Assembly (NCBI GenBank): GCA_045531455.1
Contig: JAZSEA010000060.1
Coordinates: 62,001-126,000 of the forward strand
DNA: 64,000 nucleotides
DNA from: CAG-390 sp045531455
GTDB lineage: Bacteria; Bacillota; Clostridia; Oscillospirales; CAG-272
Direction: 5' to 3'
Part shown: positions 24,718-33,705 of the stretch, piece by piece
Layout of the letters: each line of letters begins with the position of its first letter
Numbering within the stretch: position 1 is the first letter of the stretch
Program-made: the position numbers and the translations under genes
The notes under the pieces: generated by a model
The model's database searches: none
What the model was told of the DNA's origin: nothing
What the model saw: the letters and a program-made list of their open reading frames with translations, nothing else

Positions 24718-26307
24718 TCATTCACCAACCCGACCGTCAAGGTCGGGTTGCTTTTTTATTCCTATAGAACTGAAAATCCATTGCCTGAGCTCCTTGTCAC
24801 AAACACCGAATAGCGTCAAGAGAATGAGGAAAACAGCAATAATGATAAGTCCGTGGATCGTCAGCATAAGCCAATCGATACCGATCTGCGGCAATACCGT
24901 AAACAAAGGCTTGCATATCTGCGAAGTAAGGATCAAAAGCAACAGCGGAAGCATAAACCAACGCCATATTTTGAATGAGAATTTGCATCTTCCGATCAGC
25001 CTCGCCGCGGAAAACGCAAAGTTTACAAGCTCTGCGATATACAGAACCGCGATGTAGCCCAAGATTCCGAATCTCGGAACGAGCAAACGCACAAGAATGA
25101 CTGAAACCGCCGCATCGGCAATGTTCACGTTCATCGTGTATACCTGCTCGCCCATTCCCTTGAGAAGTGAATCGGTAACGGTATCAAGGTACATCAATGG
25201 CATCAGCGGAGCAAGCATAAGTATATATTTTCCCGCATCGGAATTTGAATATAGAACGTAGCCGAACTCGCGTGAGCAGACCGCAAGAACACCGGCACCG
25301 CAAAGCCCGAAAAGAATCGTCAACCGCCATACACGAGAGGCAATGTATTCGATATGCCGCTTTTCACCTGCCGCAATTCCGCCCGAGACCTCGGGAACGA
25401 GAAGTCCCGTGAAGGAATGGATCAAAGCATACGGGAATAGAACGACGGGAAGCACCATTCCCGAAAGAACGCCGTAGCTTTCAAGAGCCTCTGCCGCATC
25501 AAGCCCCGATTCACGTAGTCCGAGAGGGATCAGAACGTGCTCAACTGTGGTCAATCCCGAACGTATATACGTGCTGAACGCCACGGGAAGCGCGATAGAA
25601 AATATCTTTCTGTTCAGCTTACGAGAATCGATTCGGCTGATATCGATTCCTTTGAGTTTTCTCTTTTCCAATGAGTAAAACAAAGCATAAAGAAGAAAGG
25701 ACAATATCTCCGCGATCGCACCGCCGAGAACGATCGCAATGCAAGCGTATTCGATACCCAATGGCATCAAGGGAGTCAAAAGCACTGCAACGCCGAAGAT
25801 CTTAATTGCTTGCTCGGTCACCTGAACTGCCGCGCTTTTCCAGACTCGCCGTACGGCGGAAAAGTATCCCGAAAGAGCAGAGGATACCGAGATCACGGGT
25901 AATGATACCGACATTATCCGCAAAGGTACGATCGCTCTTGAGTCCGATAGCCACAATGCAGATATCGGTTTTGCGAGCACAAACAGCAAAAACGCCGCCG
26001 AAATACCGAAAGAAAGCGAGTAGACTATGCATTTCCGCATAGCCACACGTATTTCCGACTTTTTCTCGCCCGCCTCGGCAACGCATCTTGTAGCGGCAAG
26101 GTTGACTCCCGATGTAGCAAGTGTCAATGCGAATCCCCATACGTTAGTAACGAGCGAATAAAGTCCCATAACCTCGGCTCCGACTCGGTTGGAAACGTAT
26201 ACGTTGTAGGCGACACCGACCGCACGCATAAGAACGGCTGACAAAGTAAGCAGCAGAGAATTGTAAATAAAAGTCCTCGCTCGGCTTTGATTATTCTGAA
26301 TCATCAC
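24718..26307 (-). CDS. SpoVB/MurJ-like polysaccharide flippase (MATE/MOP family)
   Basis: 529 residues, about 14 membrane segments. MOP-superfamily flippases move lipid-linked saccharides across the membrane; SpoVB acts in spore cortex synthesis. Family-like stretches: GVAYNVYVSNRVGAEVMGLYSL, SGVNLAATRCVAEA, ALSGYFSAVRRVWKSA, ALPVAFSTYIRSGL and PVVLFPYALIHSFTGLLVPEVS (the longest given only in part). AGGAGG lies eight bases before GTG at 26307, with an ATG next to it, so the true start is GTG 26307 or ATG 26304. The C-terminal codons overlap the terminator of the convergent ABC gene. A second paralogue is at 59166. Confidence 0.87.
   Translation of the reverse strand: MMIQNNQSRARTFIYNSLLLTLSAVLMRAVGVAYNVYVSNRVGAEVMGLYSLVTNVWGFALTLATSGVNLAATRCVAEAGEKKSEIRVAMRKCIVYSLSFGISAAFLLFVLAKPISALWLSDSRAIVPLRIMSVSLPVISVSSALSGYFSAVRRVWKSAAVQVTEQAIKIFGVAVLLTPLMPLGIEYACIAIVLGGAIAEILSFLLYALFYSLEKRKLKGIDISRIDSRKLNRKIFSIALPVAFSTYIRSGLTTVEHVLIPLGLRESGLDAAEALESYGVLSGMVLPVVLFPYALIHSFTGLLVPEVSGGIAAGEKRHIEYIASRVWRLTILFGLCGAGVLAVCSREFGYVLYSNSDAGKYILMLAPLMPLMYLDTVTDSLLKGMGEQVYTMNVNIADAAVSVILVRLLVPRFGILGYIAVLYIAELVNFAFSAARLIGRCKFSFKIWRWFMLPLLLLILTSQICKPLFTVLPQIGIDWLMLTIHGLIIIAVFLILLTLFGVCDKELRQWIFSSIGIKKQPDLDGRVGE
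24727..24757 (+). terminator. Terminator of the lexA/ABC exporter unit
   Basis: AACCCGACC (24727-24735), loop GTCAA, GGTCGGGTT (24741-24749), then GCTTTTTT. It lies within the 3' coding end of the convergent flippase gene. Confidence 0.9.
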
Positions 26308-26381
26308 GGCAAAATCCTCCTGTATGATAAAGAATATTCGCGTAGCGGCTTGTCAATGATAAGAAAATTGTTAAAAAACTC

Positions 26382-26410
26382 TTTACAAATGCCGAGAAAA
26401 ATGATATAAT
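26382..26410 (+). promoter_or_regulatory. Promoter of the cytidylate-kinase-like gene
   Basis: TTTACA (26382-26387), 17-base spacer, TATAAT (26405-26410). Confidence 0.82.
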
Positions 26411-26442
26411 AAATACAGAAAGAGTTAAGGGAGGCTGATGAT

Positions 26443-27075
26443 ATGGAAGGCACCAAGAAATTTGTAATCACCGTTGCAAGACAATACGGAAGCGGAGGAC
26501 GTGAGATCGGATTGCGCCTCGGCGAGCTTCTCGGAGTAAAGGCATACGATAAAGAACTCATTACAATGGCGGCACAGAAGTCGGGAATGTCCTCTGACGT
26601 GCTCAACCACGTTGATGAAAAGGCAACGAGCAGCCTGCTTTATACCCTTGCTATGGGCTCGTCCTATTTCAACAGCGCGGCTCATAATATGAATATCCCG
26701 ATAAGCGATAAGCTTTTTATGACTCAGTCCGAGATCATCCGCGAGATCGCAGATGAGGGCTCCTGCGTTATAGTCGGAAGATGCGCCGACCACGTTCTCC
26801 GTCAGGAAGAGAACAGGATCAGTATCTTTATCTACGCACCCCGCGATTTCAAGATCGACCGCATCATAGAGCGTCACGAGGGTGTCGATGAAAAGCAGGC
26901 AAAGGATCTTTCACAGAAGACCGACAAACGCCGTATTAATTACTATAACTATTACACGGGCAAAAAATGGGGCTCCCCCGAGAACTACCATATAATGATG
27001 GATAGCTCCGTCCTCGGAATCGAAGGCACCGCACAAGCCCTCGCCGAAATTATCAGAAAAAAGTACGGGCTTTGA
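26443..27075 (+). CDS. Cytidylate kinase-like protein
   Basis: 210 residues. P-loop-like ARQYGSGGREIG near residues 9-20 replaces the usual GxxGxGKS, which is the hallmark of the cytidylate-kinase-like family common in Clostridia. Other segments: LGVKAYDKELITMAAQ, SCVIVGRCADHVL, ISIFIYAPRDFKIDRI and INYYNYYTGKKWG. The family probably phosphorylates a nucleotide or related metabolite; the substrate is not established. It is a single gene with its own promoter, GGGAGG before ATG, and a hairpin downstream. It should not be confused with canonical Cmk. Confidence 0.85.
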   Translation: MEGTKKFVITVARQYGSGGREIGLRLGELLGVKAYDKELITMAAQKSGMSSDVLNHVDEKATSSLLYTLAMGSSYFNSAAHNMNIPISDKLFMTQSEIIREIADEGSCVIVGRCADHVLRQEENRISIFIYAPRDFKIDRIIERHEGVDEKQAKDLSQKTDKRRINYYNYYTGKKWGSPENYHIMMDSSVLGIEGTAQALAEIIRKKYGL

Positions 27076-27092
27076 TTAATTGAATAAGACTC

Positions 27093-27125
27093 GAGCGATG
27101 TCAATTATGGCATCGCTCAGCTTTT
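27093..27125 (+). terminator. Probable terminator of the cytidylate-kinase-like gene
   Basis: GAGCGATG (27093-27100) pairs with CATCGCTC (27111-27118), 10-base loop, followed by AGCTTTT. Confidence 0.7.
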
Positions 27126-27158
27126 AGAAAAAATATTTCAGAAATTTCAAAAAAGGGG

Positions 27159-27187
27159 TTGCTTTTTTGATTTGAATGTGATATAAT
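27159..27187 (+). promoter_or_regulatory. Promoter of tRNA-Val
   Basis: TTGCTT (27159-27164), 17-base spacer, TATAAT (27182-27187), 13 bases before the tRNA 5' end. Confidence 0.78.
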
Positions 27188-27200
27188 ATATCAGTCGCGT

Positions 27201-27277
27201 GGAGGCATAGCTCAGCTGGTTAGAGTACTTGCTTGACATGCAAGGGGTCACTGGTTCGATTCCAGTTGTCTCCACCA
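27201..27277 (+). tRNA. tRNA-Val (anticodon GAC)
   Basis: 77 bases including an encoded CCA. Acceptor stem GGAGGCA/TGTCTCC, D-arm with GCTCAGCTGGTTAGAGT, anticodon stem CTTGC/GCAAG with loop TTGACAT (anticodon GAC, reads GUC and GUU), T-arm with GGTTCGATTCC. Flanked by a promoter and a strong terminator, so it is a single-gene unit. Confidence 0.97.
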
Positions 27278-27278
27278 T

Positions 27279-27313
27279 AAAGAAAACGCACCGCTTCGCG
27301 GTGCGTTTTCTTT
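27279..27313 (+). terminator. Terminator of tRNA-Val
   Basis: 16-bp perfect stem AAAGAAAACGCACCGC (27279-27294) with 27298-27313, loop TTC, T-rich 3' arm. Confidence 0.95.
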
Positions 27314-27428
27314 ATGCTGTTGCTAAAGAATCTAACCACTTGCTTTTCTTAATTAAATATATTATAATTACATTATGTTAAACATGGAGAATTGATAGAG
27401 GATATTGAAAAACGATTGAATTTGTGAA

Positions 27429-27462
27429 AAAAACCGATAGGTGTTTAGACCTATCGGTTTTT
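27429..27462. terminator. Terminator-like hairpin with no obvious upstream gene
   Basis: AAAAACCGATAGGT (27429-27442) pairs with ACCTATCGGTTTTT (27449-27462), six-base loop. Confidence 0.75.
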
Positions 27463-27508
27463 GAATTAAAACTTCCGTAATATTTTATAGTAGATTGTTT
27501 ATGGCTTA

Positions 27509-27537
27509 TTGACAAATTCTTATTATTATGATATAAT
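27509..27537 (+). promoter_or_regulatory. Perfect-consensus promoter of the GLUG-repeat surface protein
   Basis: TTGACA (27509-27514), 17-base spacer, TATAAT (27532-27537). Confidence 0.92.
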
Positions 27538-27585
27538 GGTTTCGTGCATTAAATAATGACACCAAAACAAGAAAGGAATATTGAT

Positions 27586-29103
27586 ATGAAAAAAATCATC
27601 GCAACTCTTCTCGTTTTAACAATGATGCTTTCCGTGCTTGTTATCGGAACAAGCGCAGCCGCTTGGGACGGCACTTCCGCTTCTGCGTCGCTTAAGGGCG
27701 AGGGAACTGCAGACAATCCCTATCTCGTAGAAACCGCAGAGGACCTCAAGTACATCCAGGTTCAGGTAAATGAGGGCAACAAGTTTGAAGGTAAGTACTT
27801 CAAGCAGACCGCAGACATCGACCTTGGCAACAAGGAATGGACTCCCATCGGTGAAAGAACCGCAAAGCCCTTCATCGGTCTTTATGATGGCAACGGCTAC
27901 AAGATCGTAAACTTCTATCAGACCTTCAGCTACAGATTCGGCGGCCTCTTCGCTTACATGACCACTACGGCTGATTTCACCCCCGGCATCATCAACGTCA
28001 CCCTCGAGGGTAAGATGGATGGCGGCTCCCGCGTTGGCGATATCTACTCCGGCGCACTCCTCGGCTGGTGCCAGCAGAGCAACAGCAACCCCAACAAGAT
28101 CGTTCTTGCTAACTGCAAGGTTGACGTTGATATGACCATCGACACAACCGGCAAGGGCATTACCGGCGATATCATTGTCGGTGCCGTACTTGCAAGAACC
28201 GGTTACGTTAACGTTATCAACTGTGTAAACTACGGTGATATTTCCGCAACCGTAGACGGCTCCAAGCTTACTATTTCCGGTGTTACCGCATATGCTCCCG
28301 ACTGCGACGTAATAAACTGCGTAAACTATGGTAATATCTACGCAAAGAGCACTGCGGCTAAGGACGTTTACTGCGGCGGCGTTGTAGGCGCAACCGCAAG
28401 CTCCAAGATCGATCTCAAGATCGAAAACTGCATCAACTACGGTACCGTACTTTCCGACGGTGCACACGCAAACTACACCGGCGGTGTTGTAGGTTGCTCC
28501 GCAGCAGCTAACACAACCATCACCAACTGCGCAAACGTAGCAGACGTTACCTCCAAGTCTACCTCCGCTTCCTCGCTTCCTTACGCAGGCGGCGTTCTCG
28601 GCTACACCAATAAGGCAGGCGTCGTTGTTGCCAACAGCTATAACAGCGGTAACATCGCTACCTTCAACGAGAACAAGACAGGTCACAATCCCGGCGGTAT
28701 CGCAGGCGTTATGAACAATGCAGGCGAAGCTACCCATATGAAGGATTGCACCACAACCACCAAGACCTTCAAGGGCTGGATGGCTGCAACCAATCCCGCA
28801 ACCAACTGTGTTGTTGAAGCCGACGCAGCAGTAGTTGCAACAGCAGTAAAGGCTATTGAGGACACCGTAAACGCGGCAACCACCGCTACCATCAACGGTA
28901 TCGTGATCACCTTCGTTAACGAGCCCGTAGCTCCTCCCGCACCCGAGACCACCGAGCCTGCTCCCGAAACAACAGAGCCCGCTCCCGAGACTACCGAGCC
29001 CGCAGCTTCCGGCGATACCGGTGACTCCTTCGTGATCTTCGCTGCTATTGCGGTTCTCTCCGTTCTCGGAGTTGCGATCGTTGCAAAGAGACGCGAGAAC
29101 TGA
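27586..29103 (+). CDS. Secreted, membrane-tethered GLUG/beta-helix repeat protein
   Basis: 505 residues from ATG 27586 (AGAAAGGAA upstream). Signal peptide: MKKIIATLLVLTMMLSVLVI then GTSAAA. After the motif GTADNPYLVETAEDLKYI, typical of GLUG-type surface proteins, come six or so loose repeats of about 40 residues containing GGLFAYM, SGALLGW, CGGVVGA, TGGVVGC, AGGVLGY and PGGIAGV, each following N-C-x-N-Y/V strands; these suggest a right-handed beta-helix. A spacer of three PETTEPA units leads to SGDTGDS, a hydrophobic helix and the tail KRREN, a sortase-signal-like end lacking canonical LPXTG. Probably a cell-surface adhesin or glycan-interacting protein, highly expressed given its perfect promoter. 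Ligand unknown. Confidence 0.85.
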   Translation: MKKIIATLLVLTMMLSVLVIGTSAAAWDGTSASASLKGEGTADNPYLVETAEDLKYIQVQVNEGNKFEGKYFKQTADIDLGNKEWTPIGERTAKPFIGLYDGNGYKIVNFYQTFSYRFGGLFAYMTTTADFTPGIINVTLEGKMDGGSRVGDIYSGALLGWCQQSNSNPNKIVLANCKVDVDMTIDTTGKGITGDIIVGAVLARTGYVNVINCVNYGDISATVDGSKLTISGVTAYAPDCDVINCVNYGNIYAKSTAAKDVYCGGVVGATASSKIDLKIENCINYGTVLSDGAHANYTGGVVGCSAAANTTITNCANVADVTSKSTSASSLPYAGGVLGYTNKAGVVVANSYNSGNIATFNENKTGHNPGGIAGVMNNAGEATHMKDCTTTTKTFKGWMAATNPATNCVVEADAAVVATAVKAIEDTVNAATTATINGIVITFVNEPVAPPAPETTEPAPETTEPAPETTEPAASGDTGDSFVIFAAIAVLSVLGVAIVAKRREN

Positions 29104-29122
29104 TACATAACCGAATAACTAA

Positions 29123-29150
29123 AGGGGATGGCGTTTGCCATCCCCTGTTT
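29123..29150 (+). terminator. Terminator after the GLUG-repeat gene
   Basis: AGGGGATGGC (29123-29132), GTTT loop, GCCATCCCCT (29137-29146), then GTTTGTATTT. Confidence 0.75.
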
Positions 29151-29154
29151 GTAT

Positions 29155-32100
29155 TTACTGATTGTCGATTACTGCCATTCTGGGTGTAACGAGGATACCC
29201 TCGGGCTTGAGTCGGTATTCGTAGCACCATCTGTCGCCGTCGGTACGCCATGCGGTGGGACCCGGATAGGAAAGTGTCGGGTCGGAGCAATGGAGATGCG
29301 AGAAGGCGTTGGTGCGGTTGATGTAGAGAGTAGCCGAAACGGTATGCTTGCCCGCAGAAAGCTTGTTGCGCTTTACAACGTAGGGAGCAAACGCACCGAT
29401 AGTGGGCTCGTCGCAGTCAACAGAGACCTCGTAGAGAGCGGCGCGGTATTGATGGATTCTGATCTCGATGCCGTTGCCCTCGACCTCGTTTTCAAAGTCG
29501 AATTCATAAGTCAGCTTGCCGCTGTAGAAGGGAAGTCCCTGATCGGTGATCGAGCCGAATCCGAGCGACTCGGGAAGAGCCGTGATCGTCTTCTTCATAC
29601 CGTCAACACGAACGCCGAATTCGCCGAGGAGATAACACCATTCTGTCGCTGTTCTGTGACCGAAGGGCTGAACGACGATAAGCTCGGAGGTGCCTGCGGG
29701 GATCGTGGGCATTGCGACGGTCTTGATAGACTTGTCGACGAAGTATCCGGTTACAACAGAGGGAACCTCTTCGCCGTTGAAGGTGATCTTCGATGCTTCA
29801 GCCATTTCGAGTGCGAGAGACGCGCCTTTTACTTCGATCTCACTGTTGATCTTGAAGCGGAGAGTGATGGTATGCTCGGGCGGGATTGCGGGGAGACACC
29901 AGGGCTGATTTGCACTGCCGCCCCAAGGCTCCCAGCCAAGCTTTCTTCTGCAAGCGGAGTCGGCACGGAGGATCTCTTCCTCACCGTTGAATTCTTCTCC
30001 GTCAAGCGAATATTCAGCCATATCAAGAAGGAGAGCATTAGGCTCGCCGAGCTTGAATCTCGCCTTTGTGATATTCTGTCTCGGCTGCTGGATCATTGTC
30101 TGCTTCGGCTTGGATTCAACAGCGGGGGCTTCTGCACTCGCATTGGGATCAAGCTTCAGAAGCAGGCTGTCGTGCGCCCAGAGACCTGTATCGATCACGG
30201 TGTTGCCGCCAATATACTTGCAAGCAACGGGAGAAATATTGCCGTTAAGGGTGTTATAAAGAGTGGGAGTCCAGGTACCGCGGACTGTGATCCTGATCGA
30301 CTGCTTCGAGGAGCAATCGTTGTTGGGAGATTCCTTGCCTTGCGCGATGAAGAGCCACTTAGAGTCGCCGTCCTCGCGGATCTGATGAACGAGATTTTCG
30401 GAAAGATAACCGTTAGAATTCTTGATGTCGATGATTCTGTAATTCTCGAGCTCGCGGAGAAGATCTGTGCGGGTGAACTCAATGTGGGTTGCCTTGCCGC
30501 AAAGCTCTGCGCCCGCATCGGAGGGAAGCGCGTCAACGTATTTGGGAGCGTTGCCCATAAAGATGAGCTTACCGCCTTCAGCCGCAAATTCGCTGAGAAG
30601 CTTGAGCGTAGAGGAACGGATCGTCTCGCAAGCGGGAACGACGATGGCGTCGTACTTCATCTCGCCGACGTTCAGAGGATTCGAGCCCTTCTTGCAAAGC
30701 GCGGGGAAGAGCGACTCGCTGATATAGTCGAAGTCGATAGAGCCGAAGAGCAGCCACTTGGTAACGTCATCAAAGCACTTGTCGAGCTTCTGCCTCTCGA
30801 GAGCCGTCTGCGAGGAGGGACCCCAATGAAGCCAGAAGGACTCAACCGGATGGATAACGCCAACCTTGATGCCTGATTTTCCGCGTACGAGCGCGGTGTT
30901 GACTCTTGCAAAGTGATCTTCGATGTAGGAATATTTATCAAACCAAGGGGACTGATAACTGATGGTTGCGGGATAGTCGCGCTTAGCCTCGCCCTCCATA
31001 GAGACCCAGGAAAGGTGAGGAACACGGAGAGTTACGCCGAGAGCCGCCTGCCAGTCGCCCTGAAGCTTATGACCGCGGAAGTCGAAGTCCCAACCCGTAA
31101 CGCCGTAAAGCTCACTCATAACGCCCTCGCGGCCGTACTGATGAGCAACCGAGGAAGCCTGCTTTGCCGTTGTGTACTCACGTCTGTCGGCAAGCATATC
31201 GATACCGGGGATTGCAAATGCACGGAGAGAACGCATAGCCTCGCCAACTGCCATGGTCTGGGATTCAAGGGTCGGTTCCTTCATCATATGACCTGTCAGA
31301 GAAATTCCGTTCTCGTCGCACCAATTGCCGATGTTGTCGGCAAAGCTTCTTGCGAATCGCTCGCAAGCGTGGTCGTGATAGAAATATCTGATCTGCGAAA
31401 CGCCGTCTGCAAGCTCCCAGATAAGCTCGGGAAGATGATCGACGAGCGAAACACCGTAGGCCGCCTTGAAGGTGTCTTCAAGATCGGGAGTCCATGGAAG
31501 AGTAACGTCAACCTCGGATTCGGGGAAAGGGAGAGTCTTTTTGTGAGTAAACTGAGGCTCGTCGGTGAAGATCGAGGGAACTGTGTCGCCGAACATCTCG
31601 CCTACGCATTCCTTGTATCTCTCGTGAGTTATCTCGATGAATCTGTCGATTGCCGCCTTGTTCATCGTGTCAACGTATGTATATCCGTTGTATCTTGCCG
31701 ATTCGTGAGGAGATTCGTTGTAAGCGTACCAAACTTTACCCTCAGCCTCGCTCTCGTCATCAAGCTTTTTGTAGGACTCAAGCTTGCCGTCGGAGTTGAG
31801 AATGATGTCATACTTACTGATAAGCTTTCCTCTGCCCGAACGGGTAGCTTTTGCCTGCTCGTCACCAACGTGAGTCTTTCCGCCCTCTTCGGCGTAAGAA
31901 TTGGGTGTGAACAGGAGATAGTTGATACGGTACTGAGGATCCTTGCTTACGAGACCGCCCGCAAAGCCCGAGGGCCATCTGTCCTCGTCGTAAAGATATG
32001 CGAGCATTTCCTCTTCCTTTGCCTTATCTGCGCAAGCACGGATAAGGGACATGAACTCATCGGAAAGATATTCGGTAGCCATACCCGAACGAACGTGCAT

Positions 32101-32268
32101 ATGGAAACCGCCGAGTCCCATTTTCTTGAACATCTCGATCTGGCGGAGAAGCTCATCGCGGTCGAGCTTGCAGTTCCAAGCCCAGAAGGGAGTTCCGCGG
32201 TATTCGGATGTGGGATTAGCGAAGAGTGTGCGGTCGAGCTGTGATTGATCTTTTTTCTTATAAAGCAT
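29155..32268 (-). CDS. Glycosyl hydrolase of the GH106 (alpha-L-rhamnosidase) type
   Basis: 1,037 residues, no signal peptide, so presumably cytoplasmic. The N-terminus carries the GH106-like blocks YRGTPFWAWNCKLDRDELLRQ, MGLGGFHMHVRSGMATEYLS and AYLYDEDRWPSGFAGG. Later TGHMMKEPTLESQ and EGVMSELYGVTGWDFDFRGH include acidic residues suited to catalysis, and the last 300 residues look like beta-sandwich modules. The family removes terminal L-rhamnose from plant polysaccharides such as rhamnogalacturonan. It lies 13 bases after rhaA on the same strand, forming an operon that frees and isomerises rhamnose. Start ATG 32268, with GTGAGG upstream. Confidence 0.87.
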   Translation of the reverse strand: MLYKKKDQSQLDRTLFANPTSEYRGTPFWAWNCKLDRDELLRQIEMFKKMGLGGFHMHVRSGMATEYLSDEFMSLIRACADKAKEEEMLAYLYDEDRWPSGFAGGLVSKDPQYRINYLLFTPNSYAEEGGKTHVGDEQAKATRSGRGKLISKYDIILNSDGKLESYKKLDDESEAEGKVWYAYNESPHESARYNGYTYVDTMNKAAIDRFIEITHERYKECVGEMFGDTVPSIFTDEPQFTHKKTLPFPESEVDVTLPWTPDLEDTFKAAYGVSLVDHLPELIWELADGVSQIRYFYHDHACERFARSFADNIGNWCDENGISLTGHMMKEPTLESQTMAVGEAMRSLRAFAIPGIDMLADRREYTTAKQASSVAHQYGREGVMSELYGVTGWDFDFRGHKLQGDWQAALGVTLRVPHLSWVSMEGEAKRDYPATISYQSPWFDKYSYIEDHFARVNTALVRGKSGIKVGVIHPVESFWLHWGPSSQTALERQKLDKCFDDVTKWLLFGSIDFDYISESLFPALCKKGSNPLNVGEMKYDAIVVPACETIRSSTLKLLSEFAAEGGKLIFMGNAPKYVDALPSDAGAELCGKATHIEFTRTDLLRELENYRIIDIKNSNGYLSENLVHQIREDGDSKWLFIAQGKESPNNDCSSKQSIRITVRGTWTPTLYNTLNGNISPVACKYIGGNTVIDTGLWAHDSLLLKLDPNASAEAPAVESKPKQTMIQQPRQNITKARFKLGEPNALLLDMAEYSLDGEEFNGEEEILRADSACRRKLGWEPWGGSANQPWCLPAIPPEHTITLRFKINSEIEVKGASLALEMAEASKITFNGEEVPSVVTGYFVDKSIKTVAMPTIPAGTSELIVVQPFGHRTATEWCYLLGEFGVRVDGMKKTITALPESLGFGSITDQGLPFYSGKLTYEFDFENEVEGNGIEIRIHQYRAALYEVSVDCDEPTIGAFAPYVVKRNKLSAGKHTVSATLYINRTNAFSHLHCSDPTLSYPGPTAWRTDGDRWCYEYRLKPEGILVTPRMAVIDNQ

Positions 32269-32281
32269 ATCGATACCTCAC

Positions 32282-33535
32282 TTAATTTCTCAGAGAAAGA
32301 ACGTTTCTTTCGTATTCTTTTACGTTTTCATACCATTCAAGACCTGCAGGCATTCCCGCGCGTTCGCAGAGCTCGTTCCATACGGCACCGAAGGGAGCGG
32401 TCTTGATCTCCTCGGATACTACGAGGAGAGAAGTGTAGTCCGCACTGTTCTGATAATCCGCAAGCTTTTTCTCGGGTGTAAGAAGCGCGTTGAGGATCGC
32501 CTTTCTTGCCGCTCGGGTACCGCTGACCCAAGCCGCGATACGATTGATGCTTGCGTCGAAATAGTCGAGAGCGAGATATGTTCTGTCGAGACCTCCGCAA
32601 CGAACGACCTCGCGGATGATCTCGCGGGTCTCGTCGTCATAGCGAACAACGTGGTCGCTGTCCCAACGAACGCATCTTGTAACGTGGAGCGCGATCTTGT
32701 CGTTGAAGAGAAGCATAGAGGGGATCTTGTCCGCAACCTGCTCGGTCGGATGATAGTGACCGTTGTCCATAAGCGGAACAAGGCCGCGTGTCGCGGAATA
32801 TTCAAGGCAGAATTCAGCCGAACCTACCGTGTAGGACTCAAGACCGATTCCGAAGACCTTAGATTCGAGCGAAATGTCAACAAGCTCCTTGTCGTAGCCG
32901 GAGGCGAGGATCTTGTCAAGCGAATCCGCCATTCTTGCGCGAGGCGAGAATCTGTCCGCGGGGATCTCCTTGAGACCGTCGGGCATCCAGAAGTTGATAA
33001 GACACTTCTTACCCGTTCGCTTTGCGAAATATTCGCCGATACGCAGGCAAGCTATACCGTGACGGATCCAGAACTCGCGTGTCTCGTCATCGGGGCTCGA
33101 GAGGGTAAGTCCGTCCTTTACCTTGGGGTGAGCAAAATATGTTGGATTAAAATCAAGTCCGAGACCGTGGCTTACAGCAAAATCGGCCCAAGCTTCAAAA
33201 TGTTCGGGAAGAAGAGCATCGCGGTCAGCGCGGTTGTTTTCGTTGAAGATGGCGTAACTTGCGTGGAGATTGAGTCTCATCGCGCCGGGCATCAGAGAAA
33301 GAGCCTTCTCGAGGTCGGAGATAAGCTCCTCAGGGTTTCTTGCTGCACCGGGATAGTTGCCCGTTGTCTGGATACCTCCATCAAGCGACGTGGCACCTTC
33401 AAAGCCCTTGACGTCGTCGCCCTGCCAGCAATGAAGCGAGATGGGAGCGGCGAGAGCTTTTTCTATTGCTGCGTCGGTGTCAATACCGTATGAGCTATAG
33501 ATCTTTTTCGCGTTTTCGTAGATTGGATTGTTCAT
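32282..33535 (-). CDS. rhaA: L-rhamnose isomerase
   Basis: Converts L-rhamnose to L-rhamnulose using Mn2+ in the cytoplasm. 417 residues, the family's usual length. Recognised from SLHCWQGDDVKGFEG, TTGNYPGAARN, MRLNLHASYA, GLGLDFNPTYFAHPK, WIRHGIACLRIGEYFAK, FWMPDGLK and LDNGHYHPTE-like segments (here LMDNGHYHPTEQVAD). The start is ATG 33535 with CGGAGG seven bases upstream; the longer frame has no ribosome binding site. First gene of the rhaA-GH106 operon, preceded by a promoter with an inverted repeat on its -10. Kinase (rhaB) and aldolase (rhaD) genes are not in the window. Confidence 0.95.
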   Translation of the reverse strand: MNNPIYENAKKIYSSYGIDTDAAIEKALAAPISLHCWQGDDVKGFEGATSLDGGIQTTGNYPGAARNPEELISDLEKALSLMPGAMRLNLHASYAIFNENNRADRDALLPEHFEAWADFAVSHGLGLDFNPTYFAHPKVKDGLTLSSPDDETREFWIRHGIACLRIGEYFAKRTGKKCLINFWMPDGLKEIPADRFSPRARMADSLDKILASGYDKELVDISLESKVFGIGLESYTVGSAEFCLEYSATRGLVPLMDNGHYHPTEQVADKIPSMLLFNDKIALHVTRCVRWDSDHVVRYDDETREIIREVVRCGGLDRTYLALDYFDASINRIAAWVSGTRAARKAILNALLTPEKKLADYQNSADYTSLLVVSEEIKTAPFGAVWNELCERAGMPAGLEWYENVKEYERNVLSLRN

Positions 33536-33566
33536 AAATAACCTCCGATGATTGTATTTCGGGAGC

Positions 33567-33590
33567 AAAATATGCTTATGAACATATTTT
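33567..33590. promoter_or_regulatory. Inverted repeat on the rhaA promoter, candidate rhamnose-responsive operator
   Basis: AAAATATG (33567-33574), eight-base centre, CATATTTT (33583-33590). The right arm covers the rhaA -10 hexamer, so binding would block transcription. The regulator is not identified. Confidence 0.55.
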
Positions 33591-33614
33591 ACTACATTTC
33601 TAATCATTTTGCAA
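33586..33614 (-). promoter_or_regulatory. rhaA promoter
   Basis: Minus strand TTGCAA (33614-33609), 17-base spacer, TAAAAT (33591-33586). Confidence 0.7.
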
Positions 33615-33705
33615 TAAATAATTATAATTTTTTTAAAAAAACTCTTTTGTATTTATAAAAAGTGTGATATAATAATAAAAAATGCGATTTAAGGAGGCGG
33701 TGGCC

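Larger units (their letters stand above)
27278..27585. other. Intergenic region after tRNA-Val, 308 bp
   Basis: Contains the tRNA terminator (27279-27313), a second terminator-like hairpin without an assignable gene (27429-27462), and the promoter of the GLUG-repeat protein (27509-27537). A short in-frame stretch ending at about 27427 (HGELIEDIEKRLNL then stop) just before the second hairpin looks like the tail of a coding sequence but has no start or body here, so it may be a gene remnant. Confidence 0.5.

Noticed and set aside
29128..32244. Two long plus-strand open frames (582 and 443 codons) opposite the GH106-type gene
   Set aside because: Codon bias of the real minus-strand gene leaves the antisense frame open; the products lack protein-like motifs.
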